A stretch of 64,000 nucleotides of DNA, taken from an uncultured Alphaproteobacteria bacterium. GTDB lineage: Bacteria > Pseudomonadota > Alphaproteobacteria > HIMB59 > GCA-002718135. The position numbers and the translations under genes are program-made. The notes beneath the pieces were generated by a model. It saw nothing but the letters and a program-made list of their open reading frames with translations. It did no database searches and was not told the origin of the DNA. This document shows positions 42,649-51,290 of this stretch, one piece after another. How positions within the stretch are numbered: position 1 is the first letter of the stretch; the number at the start of each line of letters is the position of its first letter. Where the stretch lies: assembly GCA_902584805.1 (NCBI GenBank), contig CACIBE010000009.1:1-64000 (forward strand). Direction: 5' to 3'.

Positions 42649-43068
42649 ATGTTAAATCTACAAGATGAATTGATAATTTCTAATAATGGACAGGGAATGT
42701 ATGAAATTACAAATAATGTTCATGATTGGATTCTAAAAAATAATATAATTAAAGGTCAGCTAAATTTATTTATAGAACACACTTCTGCTTCATTAACAAT
42801 AATGGAAAATGCTAGCCCTGATGTATTAGATGATATTAATTCTTTTTTTCAAAGAATTGTTCCTGAAGATTCTTCATTATATAAACACGGTTATGAAGGA
42901 GATGATGATATGCCTGCTCACATAAAATCTATGCTTACTCAAACCTCATTAACAATTCCTATAAACAATAAAGAAATGAAATTAGGGATGTGGCAGGGAA
43001 TATATCTAATTGAACACAGGTACAGTAAATACAAAAGAAAAATAATTCTTAGTTATATAGGTGAGTAA
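42649..43068 (+). CDS. YjbQ family protein (UPF0047, secondary thiamine-phosphate synthase)
   Basis: A 139-residue UPF0047 protein. Diagnostic sequence: LFIEHTSASLTIMENASPDVLDDI, YKHGYEGDDDMPAHIKSML and WQGIYLIEHR. The conserved histidines and acidic residues form a metal-like site. Family members show thiamine phosphate synthase activity and can rescue thiamine-synthesis mutants, but the physiological role is unclear. Length is typical. It converges with the MFS gene with a 1-bp gap. Confidence 0.93.
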   Translation: MLNLQDELIISNNGQGMYEITNNVHDWILKNNIIKGQLNLFIEHTSASLTIMENASPDVLDDINSFFQRIVPEDSSLYKHGYEGDDDMPAHIKSMLTQTSLTIPINNKEMKLGMWQGIYLIEHRYSKYKRKIILSYIGE

Positions 43069-43069
43069 A

Positions 43070-44257
43070 TTATACTCTTACTTTTTTTAAATTACTTTCA
43101 TCTAAAATAATCTTTGATAAATTATTAGGTAAAAAAAATGAAGCGATTAAAGATAGTAGAGCAAACAAAGATCCAATTAAAAAAACTATTGAATGAGAAT
43201 TAATCCAAACAAATCCTAAAAGTACTGGGATAAATACTGCGGCTATATGATTGATAGTAAATGAAACACCTGCAGTGCTTGCAATATCTTTTGGATCAGC
43301 AATTTTTTGAAAATATGTATTAATTGCAATAGCTAATGCAAAAAACATATGATCAATAATATATAAACCTGCTGCAACATAAGCATTAGTCACGAATGCA
43401 TAAGATGTAAAAACTATAACGAGTCCAATATATTCAAATATAAGACATTTTTTCTCACCAAATATATTTATTAACTTTCCAATACGTTCTGCAAAAAACC
43501 AATTAAAAATATAATTAACTAAAAATAGTAAAGTAACTTGCGATGCTGAATATCCAAATTTTTCTACCATTAAAAAAGCTGCAAAAACTACAAAAATTTG
43601 TCTTCTAGCACCTGATAAAAAAATTAAGATATAGTAAAGAGAATATTCTTTTTTTAGAATTATTTTTTTATGTTGTTTATTTTTGATTTCAAAAAAAGGA
43701 AAGGATATAAAAAGGTGTATGGAAATAAAAATACAAATTAATCCTGCAATTAAAAATATATACTTATAATCTAAATTAAAGATTTCTAATAAACTCCAAA
43801 TTATACAATACAAAAATAAAGACGTAATTGAGCTAACAGCTATTAATTTTCCTAGAACTGGTGGAGCTTCTTCTTTTGAAAGCCATTGTAAACTCAAAGA
43901 ATTTTTGGCCGTTTCACAATAATGAAAGCCAGTACTCATAATAATTGTTGTAAAATACAAACCATAAACAGTTGGTAAGAAACCTGTAATTGCAACACCA
44001 AAACCAGTTAAGGCTAAAGAAAAAATAGCAAAATATTGCTCTTTAAAATAGAACAATAAAAAAATAATAGTAAATGCTAGGAAGCCAGGTATCTCTCTGA
44101 TACTTTGAAGTATTCCAATTTCAACTCCAGTGAAACTTGCTCTTTCAACTGAGAAATTATTTAATAAAACCATCCAAGTACTAAAAGCGATAGGCATGGC
44201 TATTGATGATAAAATTAGTAAAGTTATTGGATTTTTATTATTTAATAAATTTTTCAT
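43070..44257 (-). CDS. MFS transporter
   Basis: A 395-residue major facilitator with about 12 membrane helices. Segments include RASFTGVEIGILQSIREIPGFLAFT near the N-terminus, FGEKKCLIFEYIGLVI after helix 8, and ADPKDIASTAGVSFTINHIAAVFIPVLLGFVW typical of set-like MFS exporters. The substrate is not predictable. A 55-bp gap separates it from the EamA gene behind it, so they may share a transcript. Confidence 0.88.
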   Translation of the reverse strand: MKNLLNNKNPITLLILSSIAMPIAFSTWMVLLNNFSVERASFTGVEIGILQSIREIPGFLAFTIIFLLFYFKEQYFAIFSLALTGFGVAITGFLPTVYGLYFTTIIMSTGFHYCETAKNSLSLQWLSKEEAPPVLGKLIAVSSITSLFLYCIIWSLLEIFNLDYKYIFLIAGLICIFISIHLFISFPFFEIKNKQHKKIILKKEYSLYYILIFLSGARRQIFVVFAAFLMVEKFGYSASQVTLLFLVNYIFNWFFAERIGKLINIFGEKKCLIFEYIGLVIVFTSYAFVTNAYVAAGLYIIDHMFFALAIAINTYFQKIADPKDIASTAGVSFTINHIAAVFIPVLLGFVWINSHSIVFLIGSLFALLSLIASFFLPNNLSKIILDESNLKKVRV

Positions 44258-44312
44258 AATAATTTTATGCTATTAAAATATTATCACAAAGTTTTGATTT
44301 ATAATTATTAAT

Positions 44313-45224
44313 TTAGTGACCTCTATTAAATTGGTCACGAAATCGTGAATCTTCTTTAATATATGGCCTAACCCCTATTTTTGTTTCTCTAATTATTATA
44401 TAAATTCCACTACCAACAATAATTAATGATCCTATAATTTCATAAATATCTGGAATATCAGTAAAAAATAAATAACCTAAAATTGCTCCAGAAATTAATT
44501 GTGTATATTGAATAGGAGCAAAAACACTAGACTCTAAAAATTTTGAGGCGATTGTTAAACAATTACCCCCTATTCCACAAATAATACCACAAAAAACAAG
44601 TATCATTAGATCATTAAAAGATAATGCGATGTGGCTATTAAAACTAAGTAATCCATTTAAAATAGTTGCAGATAAAAAAGCATAAAAAGTAAATGCTATT
44701 GATGATTGATTATTTGAATACTTTCTTACTAAAGTAATATTAATCGCCATTAGTAATGCGGAAAAAAATAAACCAAATAGACTTAATGAAAAATGAATAG
44801 TGCCAGGTCTACTAACTATTAATACACCAATAAATCCAACTGTTACCGCTGACCATCTTCTAATACCAACTTTTTCTTCTAAAAAAAAATGGGATAACAT
44901 TGTTATCATTAATGGAGCACTAAATAATATTGGGTAAATTTCACTAAATGCATGTTCTCTAAATGAATAAACTACTAAAGCCCCTGAAATTAATCCAAAT
45001 AATCCTCTAAGAAGCTGTATATGAATAATATCATTTTTTAGTGAGCTCCATTTGTTTAGAAAATAAAGAGTTAATAGTGTTGGTATAAAACTAAAAAGAC
45101 AAATATAAAAATTTATTTGAAAAACAGAATATTCATTAACTAGGTATTTTTTAATTATTGTATCTAAAATGACAAATATCGTGTAACCAATAAATCCGAT
45201 ACTAATTCCAGATAAAACATTCAT
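44313..45224 (-). CDS. EamA/DMT superfamily permease
   Basis: A 303-residue permease with ten helices in two EamA repeats (LFSAPLMITMLSHFFLEEKVGIRRW and APIQYTQLISGAILGYLFFTDIPDIYEIIGSLIIVGSGIYI). The cytoplasmic tail is charged (REDTKIG-like, ending DQFNRGH). The IGVLIVSRPGTI motif in the first repeat is shared with the copies at 41565 and 48527. Substrate unknown. It lies upstream of the MFS gene on the same strand. Confidence 0.92.
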   Translation of the reverse strand: MNVLSGISIGFIGYTIFVILDTIIKKYLVNEYSVFQINFYICLFSFIPTLLTLYFLNKWSSLKNDIIHIQLLRGLFGLISGALVVYSFREHAFSEIYPILFSAPLMITMLSHFFLEEKVGIRRWSAVTVGFIGVLIVSRPGTIHFSLSLFGLFFSALLMAINITLVRKYSNNQSSIAFTFYAFLSATILNGLLSFNSHIALSFNDLMILVFCGIICGIGGNCLTIASKFLESSVFAPIQYTQLISGAILGYLFFTDIPDIYEIIGSLIIVGSGIYIIIRETKIGVRPYIKEDSRFRDQFNRGH

Positions 45225-45286
45225 ATGATTTGATTAAATAGAAGTTAATTTTTAGATCTCTTATTTCAGATTCTAATAAATAAATA

Positions 45287-46066
45287 TTAATTTTTTCTTA
45301 TTGTTTCATTATAATGATTATTTAATACTAAAAGATGTTGATAAGCCTCATGATCAAAGTCATCTTTAGCTACTTGATCTGTCTTAAAATTTTTATACTT
45401 ATCTTCTCCTCTTACACAAATAGCGCTATCATTTTTGCTTTTTAGTTGTTTCATATCAGTAGAAATAAATTGAAAATTTAATCCTATTCTTCTGTCATTG
45501 CTAGAATTAGGTTGAGATGCGTGTAATGTTAGACCATGATGAAAGGAAACTTCACCGGGTTCTAACGGACATGATACTGCTTTATTTATATCAATATCTT
45601 TTACAGTTTGACCTCTAGATAAAACATTATTTTTATCTTCAGTTGAATGATGTTCAAAAAATCCATTTTTATGAGAACCTGGAATCATTTTCATACAACC
45701 ACTTTGATCATTAGCTTTGGATAAAGCTAACCATGCACTTACTTGTTTTTCATTATTATCAAAGCCCCAATAGGTAAGATCTTGATGCCAACTTACGTGT
45801 GTTTTAGTGTTTGGTTCTTTTATTATAAAAGTTGCATTATATAATAATATATTTTTACCAATTATTTCTTCAACAAAATCAAGCAATATTTTATTAGTTG
45901 CTATTTCATACACCCATTTCATTATTGTATAAGTTTTCACAATATAATGAAGTTTACCTAATTTTTTTTCTGAGTCTTCTAATTTATTTCTAAAAAAATT
46001 TGCTTCTTTTGCATTATAAATTTTTAATGGTGAAAAATAGCCATTTAGATCATAAAAATCTTTCAT
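45287..46066 (-). CDS. Phytanoyl-CoA dioxygenase family (PhyH) 2OG/Fe(II) oxygenase
   Basis: A 259-residue oxygenase. The ATG at 46066 (MKDFYDLNGYFSP) is chosen because this is the usual family start; the frame upstream to 46126 adds a hydrophobic, unrelated stretch. Iron ligands: His94 and Asp96 in SWHQDLTYW, distal His182 in LTLHASQPN, and an Arg at about 192-193 for 2-oxoglutarate. CMKMIPGSHKNG is a PhyH signature. Family enzymes hydroxylate lipids, ectoine-like solutes, phosphonates or other small molecules; the substrate is not evident. Confidence 0.9.
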   Translation of the reverse strand: MKDFYDLNGYFSPLKIYNAKEANFFRNKLEDSEKKLGKLHYIVKTYTIMKWVYEIATNKILLDFVEEIIGKNILLYNATFIIKEPNTKTHVSWHQDLTYWGFDNNEKQVSAWLALSKANDQSGCMKMIPGSHKNGFFEHHSTEDKNNVLSRGQTVKDIDINKAVSCPLEPGEVSFHHGLTLHASQPNSSNDRRIGLNFQFISTDMKQLKSKNDSAICVRGEDKYKNFKTDQVAKDDFDHEAYQHLLVLNNHYNETIRKN

Positions 46067-46176
46067 TCTTAAAATATTATTTAAATTGATTATTAATTCA
46101 ATAAAAATTGACAATAAAAAAACCAATTAAACAAATAATTAATAAATCAAATATTAAAACAAATTCCATATTGGTT

Positions 46177-46243
46177 GTGACACTAATTCTTTATGGATAG
46201 AATACATTTACTCACTAAATATATATTGGTAGATTAGTGCCAC
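46177..46243. repeat. Spaced inverted repeat in divergent promoter region
   Basis: GTGACACTAAT (46177-46187) and ATTAGTGCCAC (46233-46243) are inverted copies with one mismatch, 45 bp apart, between the divergent PhyH and HDAC-like genes. They could be paired operator half sites; no regulator is encoded nearby. Confidence 0.4.
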
Positions 46244-46298
46244 ATAAACTATGTACAAATTAATTTAGGCATAAATTGAGTTAAAAAGAGGCAAATTT

Positions 46299-47207
46299 AT
46301 GAAAAAAATCAGTTGGGTAACACACGAAGATTATGACATTCCTCTGCCTGAAAATCATAAATTTACTGCCAGTAAGTTTTCAGATTTATATAATGAATTA
46401 AAAACTTCAGATTTTTATCATCGTGCAAAAATTCTAAGTCCTCAAAAATCAAGTGTTGATGAAGTTTCTATATGTCATGATTTAGATTACGTATTAAAAA
46501 TTAAAAATGGTACTTTGTCCGATAAAGAAATAAGAAGATTGGGTTTTAAATGGTCAGAAACACTTTCTAATCGCTCCTTTTTAGCAGTTAATGGAACTCT
46601 ATTAACATGCAAAGAAGCAATTAAGAATGGTATAGCAAATCATTTAGCAGGTGGAACACACCACAGTCATAGAGATTTTGGTTCAGGATACTGTGTTTTT
46701 AACGATTTGGCTTATGCTTCATTACATTTAATAAGAACCCATCAAGTAAAAAAAATATTAATTTTTGACACTGATGTGCATCAAGGAGATGGTACAGCCT
46801 CAATCCTTAAAGATAATGATAAAATTTTTACATGTTCTATTCATTGTAAAAATAATTTTCCATTTAGAAAATCAATAAGTGACATGGATGTTGAATTAGA
46901 AGATAATTTAGAAGATAATGAATATTTAGAAATATTATATCAAACTCTTAATAGTTGTATAAAAAATTTTAATCCTGATTTAGTAATTTTTGATACTGGA
47001 GTTGATATTCATGAGAATGATAAATTAGGAAATTTAAAAATAACAACTGAAGGATTATTAAAAAGAGATATTACAGTGTTAGAATTTTTTAAAAATAAAT
47101 CAATTCCTGTTGCGACAGTAATAGGTGGTGGATATTCAAATGATAAATTAGAATTAGCTAAAAGACATAGTTTAATTTTTAAAGCTACATCAATGGTTTT
47201 TAATTAA
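46299..47207 (+). CDS. Histone-deacetylase-family amidohydrolase
   Basis: Arginase/deacetylase-fold zinc hydrolase of 302 residues (HDAC / acetoin utilisation / acetylpolyamine amidohydrolase group). Catalytic His pair in LAGGTHHSHRDFGSGYCVFND, zinc ligands Asp and His in IFDTDVHQGDGTA, and the second Asp in VIFDTGVDIHENDKLG. Bacterial members remove acetyl groups from polyamines, acetoin or small amides. A Shine-Dalgarno AGAGG precedes the ATG. Single gene with a 172-bp upstream region containing an inverted repeat. Confidence 0.93.
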   Translation: MKKISWVTHEDYDIPLPENHKFTASKFSDLYNELKTSDFYHRAKILSPQKSSVDEVSICHDLDYVLKIKNGTLSDKEIRRLGFKWSETLSNRSFLAVNGTLLTCKEAIKNGIANHLAGGTHHSHRDFGSGYCVFNDLAYASLHLIRTHQVKKILIFDTDVHQGDGTASILKDNDKIFTCSIHCKNNFPFRKSISDMDVELEDNLEDNEYLEILYQTLNSCIKNFNPDLVIFDTGVDIHENDKLGNLKITTEGLLKRDITVLEFFKNKSIPVATVIGGGYSNDKLELAKRHSLIFKATSMVFN

Positions 47208-47611
47208 TTACATTTAGTAATAACTACTTGTACAGACTTGTCATTATAGAGATATTCAAAACAAAAATTTTTAAACGAATTAAAATGATTATTTATAATT
47301 TTTAAATTTTTTTTATTATAATCTAAAAAAATATATTCAAATATAATTTTTTCAACAATATCCTTAGAAAAAATTGGCATTGTAATTATTTCGCCATCAT
47401 TAAATATTGATTTTAAATAAAATACATCTGAGTCATTATCTACTTTAGAAAATGAATTCTTTTTTATGAGAAAAAGAACATTTTCGTTCCAATCATTCTT
47501 TTGAAGATCAAAAAGTATTTTTAAATCATCGTGGTTTATTAATTTATTTGAATCTAAGGCGTGAGTATTTAGTGATAAAAAAATAAAACATAAAAAAAGT
47601 AATTTTTTCAT
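47204..47611 (-). CDS. Secreted protein of unknown function
   Basis: A 135-residue protein with a signal peptide (about 1-18, cut after NTHA). The mature part is mixed polar, with a C-terminal FCFEYLYNDKSVQVVITKC containing two cysteines that could form a disulfide. No domain recognised. The 3' ends of this gene and the HDAC-like gene overlap by 4 bp. Confidence 0.65.
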   Translation of the reverse strand: MKKLLFLCFIFLSLNTHALDSNKLINHDDLKILFDLQKNDWNENVLFLIKKNSFSKVDNDSDVFYLKSIFNDGEIITMPIFSKDIVEKIIFEYIFLDYNKKNLKIINNHFNSFKNFCFEYLYNDKSVQVVITKCN

Positions 47612-47679
47612 AAAAACAAGTGTGAATTAAAGAACGATACTGATAGATATATTAATAATCTATTTATTTTCAAATATTT

Positions 47680-48534
47680 ATGAAAACAAGAAATAAGGGG
47701 CTTATACTATCATTTGTAGGGGTTTTAATACTTAGTCCTGATAGTTTATTTATTAGATTAGTAAATTTAGATGATTTTAGTTTAATATTTTATAGAAGCG
47801 CTCTACCAATTGTTACGATACTAATTTTTCTCATTTATACTTACAAAAGATCTTTTCTAAAATCATTTTATCTAATTGGTGTGCCAGGGATAATCTACGC
47901 TATTCTCTATGCTATAACTCATATTTGTTTTGTATATTCAATTCAAAATACTGCTGTAGCTAATACATTAGTTCTAATTGCATCAGCTCCTATTTTTGCT
48001 GCATTATTTTCAGTTTTTATACTTAAAGAAATACCTAGTCTTTTTACATGGATAGTGATTTTAATTGCTATGCTTGCAATGATAATAATTGGAATAGGAA
48101 GCTTTACAACTACAGGATTATATGGAGATATTATGGCTCTAATTGTAGCAATAGGAATGGGTTTTAGTATGGTTCTTGTTAGATTATTTAAAAATAAAGA
48201 TTTGGTACCTGCATGTTTATTAGGATGTTTAATATCAGCTCTTTACGCTCTACCATTTGGAATTAACTTTGATTTAAATAATGATCAAATTTTATTTCTT
48301 TTCATAATGTGCTTATTAATACTTCCTATTCCATTTATGATTTTAACAATTTCTCCTAAATTTGCTCCAGCACACGAAGTAGCTCTAATATTTTTATTAG
48401 AAAGTGTTTTAGGTACTGCTTGGGTTTGGTTTGTTATAAATGAAATTCCTCCTCTAAATACAATTATAGGAGGAGCCCTACTGCTTGGATCTGTTACAAT
48501 ATTTATTTATCAAACAACTAGAAAAACTAATTAG
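47680..48534 (+). CDS. EamA/DMT superfamily permease
   Basis: A 284-residue ten-helix permease with two EamA repeats (LVLIASAPIFAALFSVFILKEIPSLFTWIVIL and HEVALIFLLESVLGTAWVWFVINEIPPLNTIIGG). This subtype, with PDSLFIRL near the start, differs from the other four EamA proteins of the window, so it is probably not a recent local duplicate. Substrate unknown. It converges with the next EamA gene, overlapping by 8 bp. Confidence 0.92.
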   Translation: MKTRNKGLILSFVGVLILSPDSLFIRLVNLDDFSLIFYRSALPIVTILIFLIYTYKRSFLKSFYLIGVPGIIYAILYAITHICFVYSIQNTAVANTLVLIASAPIFAALFSVFILKEIPSLFTWIVILIAMLAMIIIGIGSFTTTGLYGDIMALIVAIGMGFSMVLVRLFKNKDLVPACLLGCLISALYALPFGINFDLNNDQILFLFIMCLLILPIPFMILTISPKFAPAHEVALIFLLESVLGTAWVWFVINEIPPLNTIIGGALLLGSVTIFIYQTTRKTN

Positions 48535-49381
48535 TTTTTTTAATCTCTCTTCTTTCTCTAATAAAAATATAAATACCGCTAAAAACAATTAAAGATAATC
48601 CTAAATAAATCCAAATATCAGGCAAATCACCGAAGAAGGCATATCCAACAAGTATATTTGTGGAGATCTCAAAATAACCCAAAGGAGCTAGTTTAGAAGC
48701 TTCTCCAAGTCTTAAAGAAAGAATTATTAAAAAATGTCCTAAAGTTCCAATTGAAGCTAATAAGATAAGTAATAATAATTGTCTTAAATCTAAATTTATC
48801 CAGTAAAAAGGAACAATAAGAGATATAAAAATACAACCTACGATACCTGTAAAAAGCAAAGTAACAACAGCACTATCTGTAAAAGATAATTTTCGAGTAT
48901 AAATTATGTAAAAAGCGTATGAAATTCCTGCTGCAATAGCTGAGAAAGATGCGAAATTTATTTCTATAAAACCTGGTCTTATAATGATCATAACACCAAA
49001 AAACCCAATCAAAACTGCAGTCCATCGATGAATTCCAACTTTTTCTTTTAAATAAAAAATTGATAATATTGTCACTATTATTGGAGAGATAAATGCAAGC
49101 GTTAAAGCTTCCGCTAAAGTTATAACTGAAATTGCATAAAAGAAAAAAACGGTAGATAAAAATAAAAAAAAACTTCTAAATAGCTGTACTGAAATTGTTT
49201 TAGGAAAACTAATTTCTTTTCTAAAAAATATAAATGCTAGTGGAAAACTGACTAAAAGCATAAAAAAATATCTACCCCAAACAACTTGTATGAAATGTAT
49301 TTCTGAAGATAGATATTTTGCAATACCATCCATGAAAGGTAATAACAGCCAACCTGATATATTAAGAATATATGCTAACAT
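48527..49381 (-). CDS. EamA/DMT superfamily permease
   Basis: A 284-residue ten-helix permease. EamA repeats: FISPIIVTILSIFYLKEKVGIHRWTAVLIGFFGVMIIIRPGFI and APLGYFEISTNILVGYAFFGDLPDIWIYLGLSLIVFSGIYIFIRE. The ending and the RPG motif closely resemble the copy at 44313, so these two are likely paralogues. It lies 5 bp upstream of... the CxxC protein is behind it in the same direction (start of this gene at 49381, end of that gene at 49387), so the two probably share a transcript. Confidence 0.92.
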   Translation of the reverse strand: MLAYILNISGWLLLPFMDGIAKYLSSEIHFIQVVWGRYFFMLLVSFPLAFIFFRKEISFPKTISVQLFRSFFLFLSTVFFFYAISVITLAEALTLAFISPIIVTILSIFYLKEKVGIHRWTAVLIGFFGVMIIIRPGFIEINFASFSAIAAGISYAFYIIYTRKLSFTDSAVVTLLFTGIVGCIFISLIVPFYWINLDLRQLLLLILLASIGTLGHFLIILSLRLGEASKLAPLGYFEISTNILVGYAFFGDLPDIWIYLGLSLIVFSGIYIFIRERREIKKTN

Positions 49382-49386
49382 TAATT

Positions 49387-49788
49387 TTATTTAAAAGATG
49401 ATGGATCACAAATCTTACAAATTAAATCTCCAATTGATTTTTTAGGATTATAAGTTTGATAGAAAATATCTTTTACAGAAATATTATTTTCAGATAAATA
49501 TTTTTCTATTTCCCAATAATACCTAAAACATTTTGAACATTGTGCAGCATTTTCTTTATGTGATGGTTTGTATATTTCATTCCAAAGTTTGGACATTTCA
49601 TTTTGCTTATCAGGAGAAATATTTTCTGAAATAATTGATGGAATATCCATAAAACACTTAGCGCATTGTATTTCAGATGTTACATTTTTATATGGTTCAT
49701 CTTTATAGTTTTTTCCTATAGTAGTTTTACCAATATATTTATCTGAACTACAATTTGGACAAAAAAAATTGATTTTATTGCTAAGCAT
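49387..49788 (-). CDS. Zinc-ribbon-type protein with four CxxC motifs
   Basis: A 133-residue soluble protein with four CxxC pairs: CPNC (about 10-13), CAKC, CSKC and CKIC. These could bind two zinc ions as two ribbons. Between the pairs lie helices (SPDKQNEMSKLWNEIYK). Nothing else is recognisable; a nucleic-acid or protein-binding role is possible. It is located directly upstream of an EamA permease gene with a 5-bp gap. Confidence 0.65.
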   Translation of the reverse strand: MLSNKINFFCPNCSSDKYIGKTTIGKNYKDEPYKNVTSEIQCAKCFMDIPSIISENISPDKQNEMSKLWNEIYKPSHKENAAQCSKCFRYYWEIEKYLSENNISVKDIFYQTYNPKKSIGDLICKICDPSSFK

Positions 49789-49848
49789 TTTATTCTATGA
49801 ATAAATTTTCATAACATTTATAAATAAAGAATAGAATTATTATTTATA

Positions 49849-50724
49849 ATGAACCTATATCTTTCATATCTATTTATTTTTTTTTGGAGTAGTGCTTTTA
49901 TAAGTGGTCAATTTATTGTTCAATCAGCAAGCCCTTTTGCAGCACTATGTTTTAGGTTTTGTATTGTAAGTGCATTTTTTTTAATTTTTTCTATTATTTT
50001 TAGGGAAAGAATAAGAATAAATCGAAATTTAATCTTTCAAGCTATGATTACGGGAATTCTTTTTCATGGATTTTATTTAGGTGGAGTATTTTTTTCTTAT
50101 TCTATGGGACTTACTGCAACATTATCTGCGTTAATTGTATGCCTTCAACCTATTTTAACAAATATTCTAAGTGGACCTATTTTAAAAGAAAAAGTTACTG
50201 TTACGCAATGGATAGGAATATTTTTTGGTTTTTTAGGCACTATATTAGTTATAGGTTATGATATTGGAACAGAAATCCCAACAATAGGTGTTATTGCTTC
50301 TATTGTTGCACTTTTAGGAGCAACTTCAGCTACTATTTGGCAAAAAAAATTTACTCATGAAATCAGTCTTTCAGTTAATAATTTTTATCAAGCATTAAGT
50401 GCTGGAATATTTTTATTTATAATTTCACTTTTTTTTGAAATATCATTTATTAATTTTGATACACGTTTTATTTTATCAATTTCTTGGCAAATCATTATGG
50501 TATCCTTTGGAGCTTACGCAATTCTAATGTACTTGATAAAAAATGGAACAGCTTCTAAAACATCAAGTCTCTTCTTTCTAGTACCTCCAACTACAGCTGT
50601 AATGGCTTGGTTTGTATTAGGTGAAAAATTATTATTAATAGATATTATAGGGTTGTTAATTTGTACTTTTGGTGTTTATATAGCAACTCGAACCAATGTG
50701 AGTAAAAATGTACATAATTCTTAA
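49849..50724 (+). CDS. EamA/DMT superfamily permease
   Basis: A 291-residue ten-helix permease: FFWSSAFISGQFIVQSASPFAALCFRF at the N-terminus is typical of the RhaT/YdcZ-like EamA branch, with LIVCLQPILTNILSGPILKEKVTVTQWIGIFFGFLG and LFFLVPPTTAVMAWFVLGEKLLLIDIIGLLICTFGVY as repeat ends. Substrate unknown. Its end overlaps the DUF3147 gene by 17 bp, suggesting a two-gene transcript. Confidence 0.92.
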   Translation: MNLYLSYLFIFFWSSAFISGQFIVQSASPFAALCFRFCIVSAFFLIFSIIFRERIRINRNLIFQAMITGILFHGFYLGGVFFSYSMGLTATLSALIVCLQPILTNILSGPILKEKVTVTQWIGIFFGFLGTILVIGYDIGTEIPTIGVIASIVALLGATSATIWQKKFTHEISLSVNNFYQALSAGIFLFIISLFFEISFINFDTRFILSISWQIIMVSFGAYAILMYLIKNGTASKTSSLFFLVPPTTAVMAWFVLGEKLLLIDIIGLLICTFGVYIATRTNVSKNVHNS

Positions 50725-51055
50725 AACACTAATCAGTGCAATTATAATTGTTGCTGTTTCAGAAATAGCTAAAAAATATACTTGGACTGCCGCAATTATT
50801 GTTTCTTTACCATTGACTTCACTATTGGCATTTGTTTGGTTGTATTGGGATACAAAAGACTATCAAAAAGTTATAGATCTCTCTTATAGCACAATTGTTA
50901 TGACTGTACCTTCAATAGTATTTTTTATTGTTTTACCAATACTTTTAAAATTTAAACAAAATTTTGTTTTCTCACTGATAGTTTCAATAATTAGCACTGC
51001 AATAGCTTATGCTATTTTTATGTTTATAATTAAAAAATTGAATTTTAATTTTTAA
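50708..51055 (+). CDS. DUF3147 family membrane protein
   Basis: A 115-residue protein with four helices. Pattern KKYTWTAAIIVSLPLTSLLAFVWLYWDTKDYQKVIDLSYSTIV, then TVPSIVFFIVLPILLK, matches the DUF3147 family as I remember it. Function unknown. Overlaps the EamA gene upstream by 17 bp and the small minus-strand gene by 11 bp at the 3' end. Confidence 0.8.
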   Translation: MYIILKTLISAIIIVAVSEIAKKYTWTAAIIVSLPLTSLLAFVWLYWDTKDYQKVIDLSYSTIVMTVPSIVFFIVLPILLKFKQNFVFSLIVSIISTAIAYAIFMFIIKKLNFNF

Positions 51056-51230
51056 TTATATTATCTTTATTCATTAAAATTGGCCTTCCATCATGTGCAG
51101 TATTTAATGGATAATAATCACCATTATATTTAACACATAATGTTAAACCATTTCTTTTTTTTTTACCTAAATTTACCTCTAAATCTACTATTACTAGTTC
51201 AGTTTTTTCTAAAACTTTAATAATTTTCAT
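51045..51230 (-). CDS. Small protein of unknown function
   Basis: A 61-residue frame with a good Shine-Dalgarno (AAAGGA before the ATG). Predicted beta-rich: MKIIKVLEKTELVIVDLEVN, NGLTLCVKYNGDYYPLN, GRPILMNKDNI. No known domain. It is a plausible real gene because of the ribosome site and regular strand pattern, and it is separated from the tungstate-binding-protein gene by 60 bp. Confidence 0.6.
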   Translation of the reverse strand: MKIIKVLEKTELVIVDLEVNLGKKKRNGLTLCVKYNGDYYPLNTAHDGRPILMNKDNIIKN

Positions 51231-51290
51231 AACTATCCTTTCAAAATATATAAATATATTTAGTAAGTACTATAAGATGTATCAAGTTTT

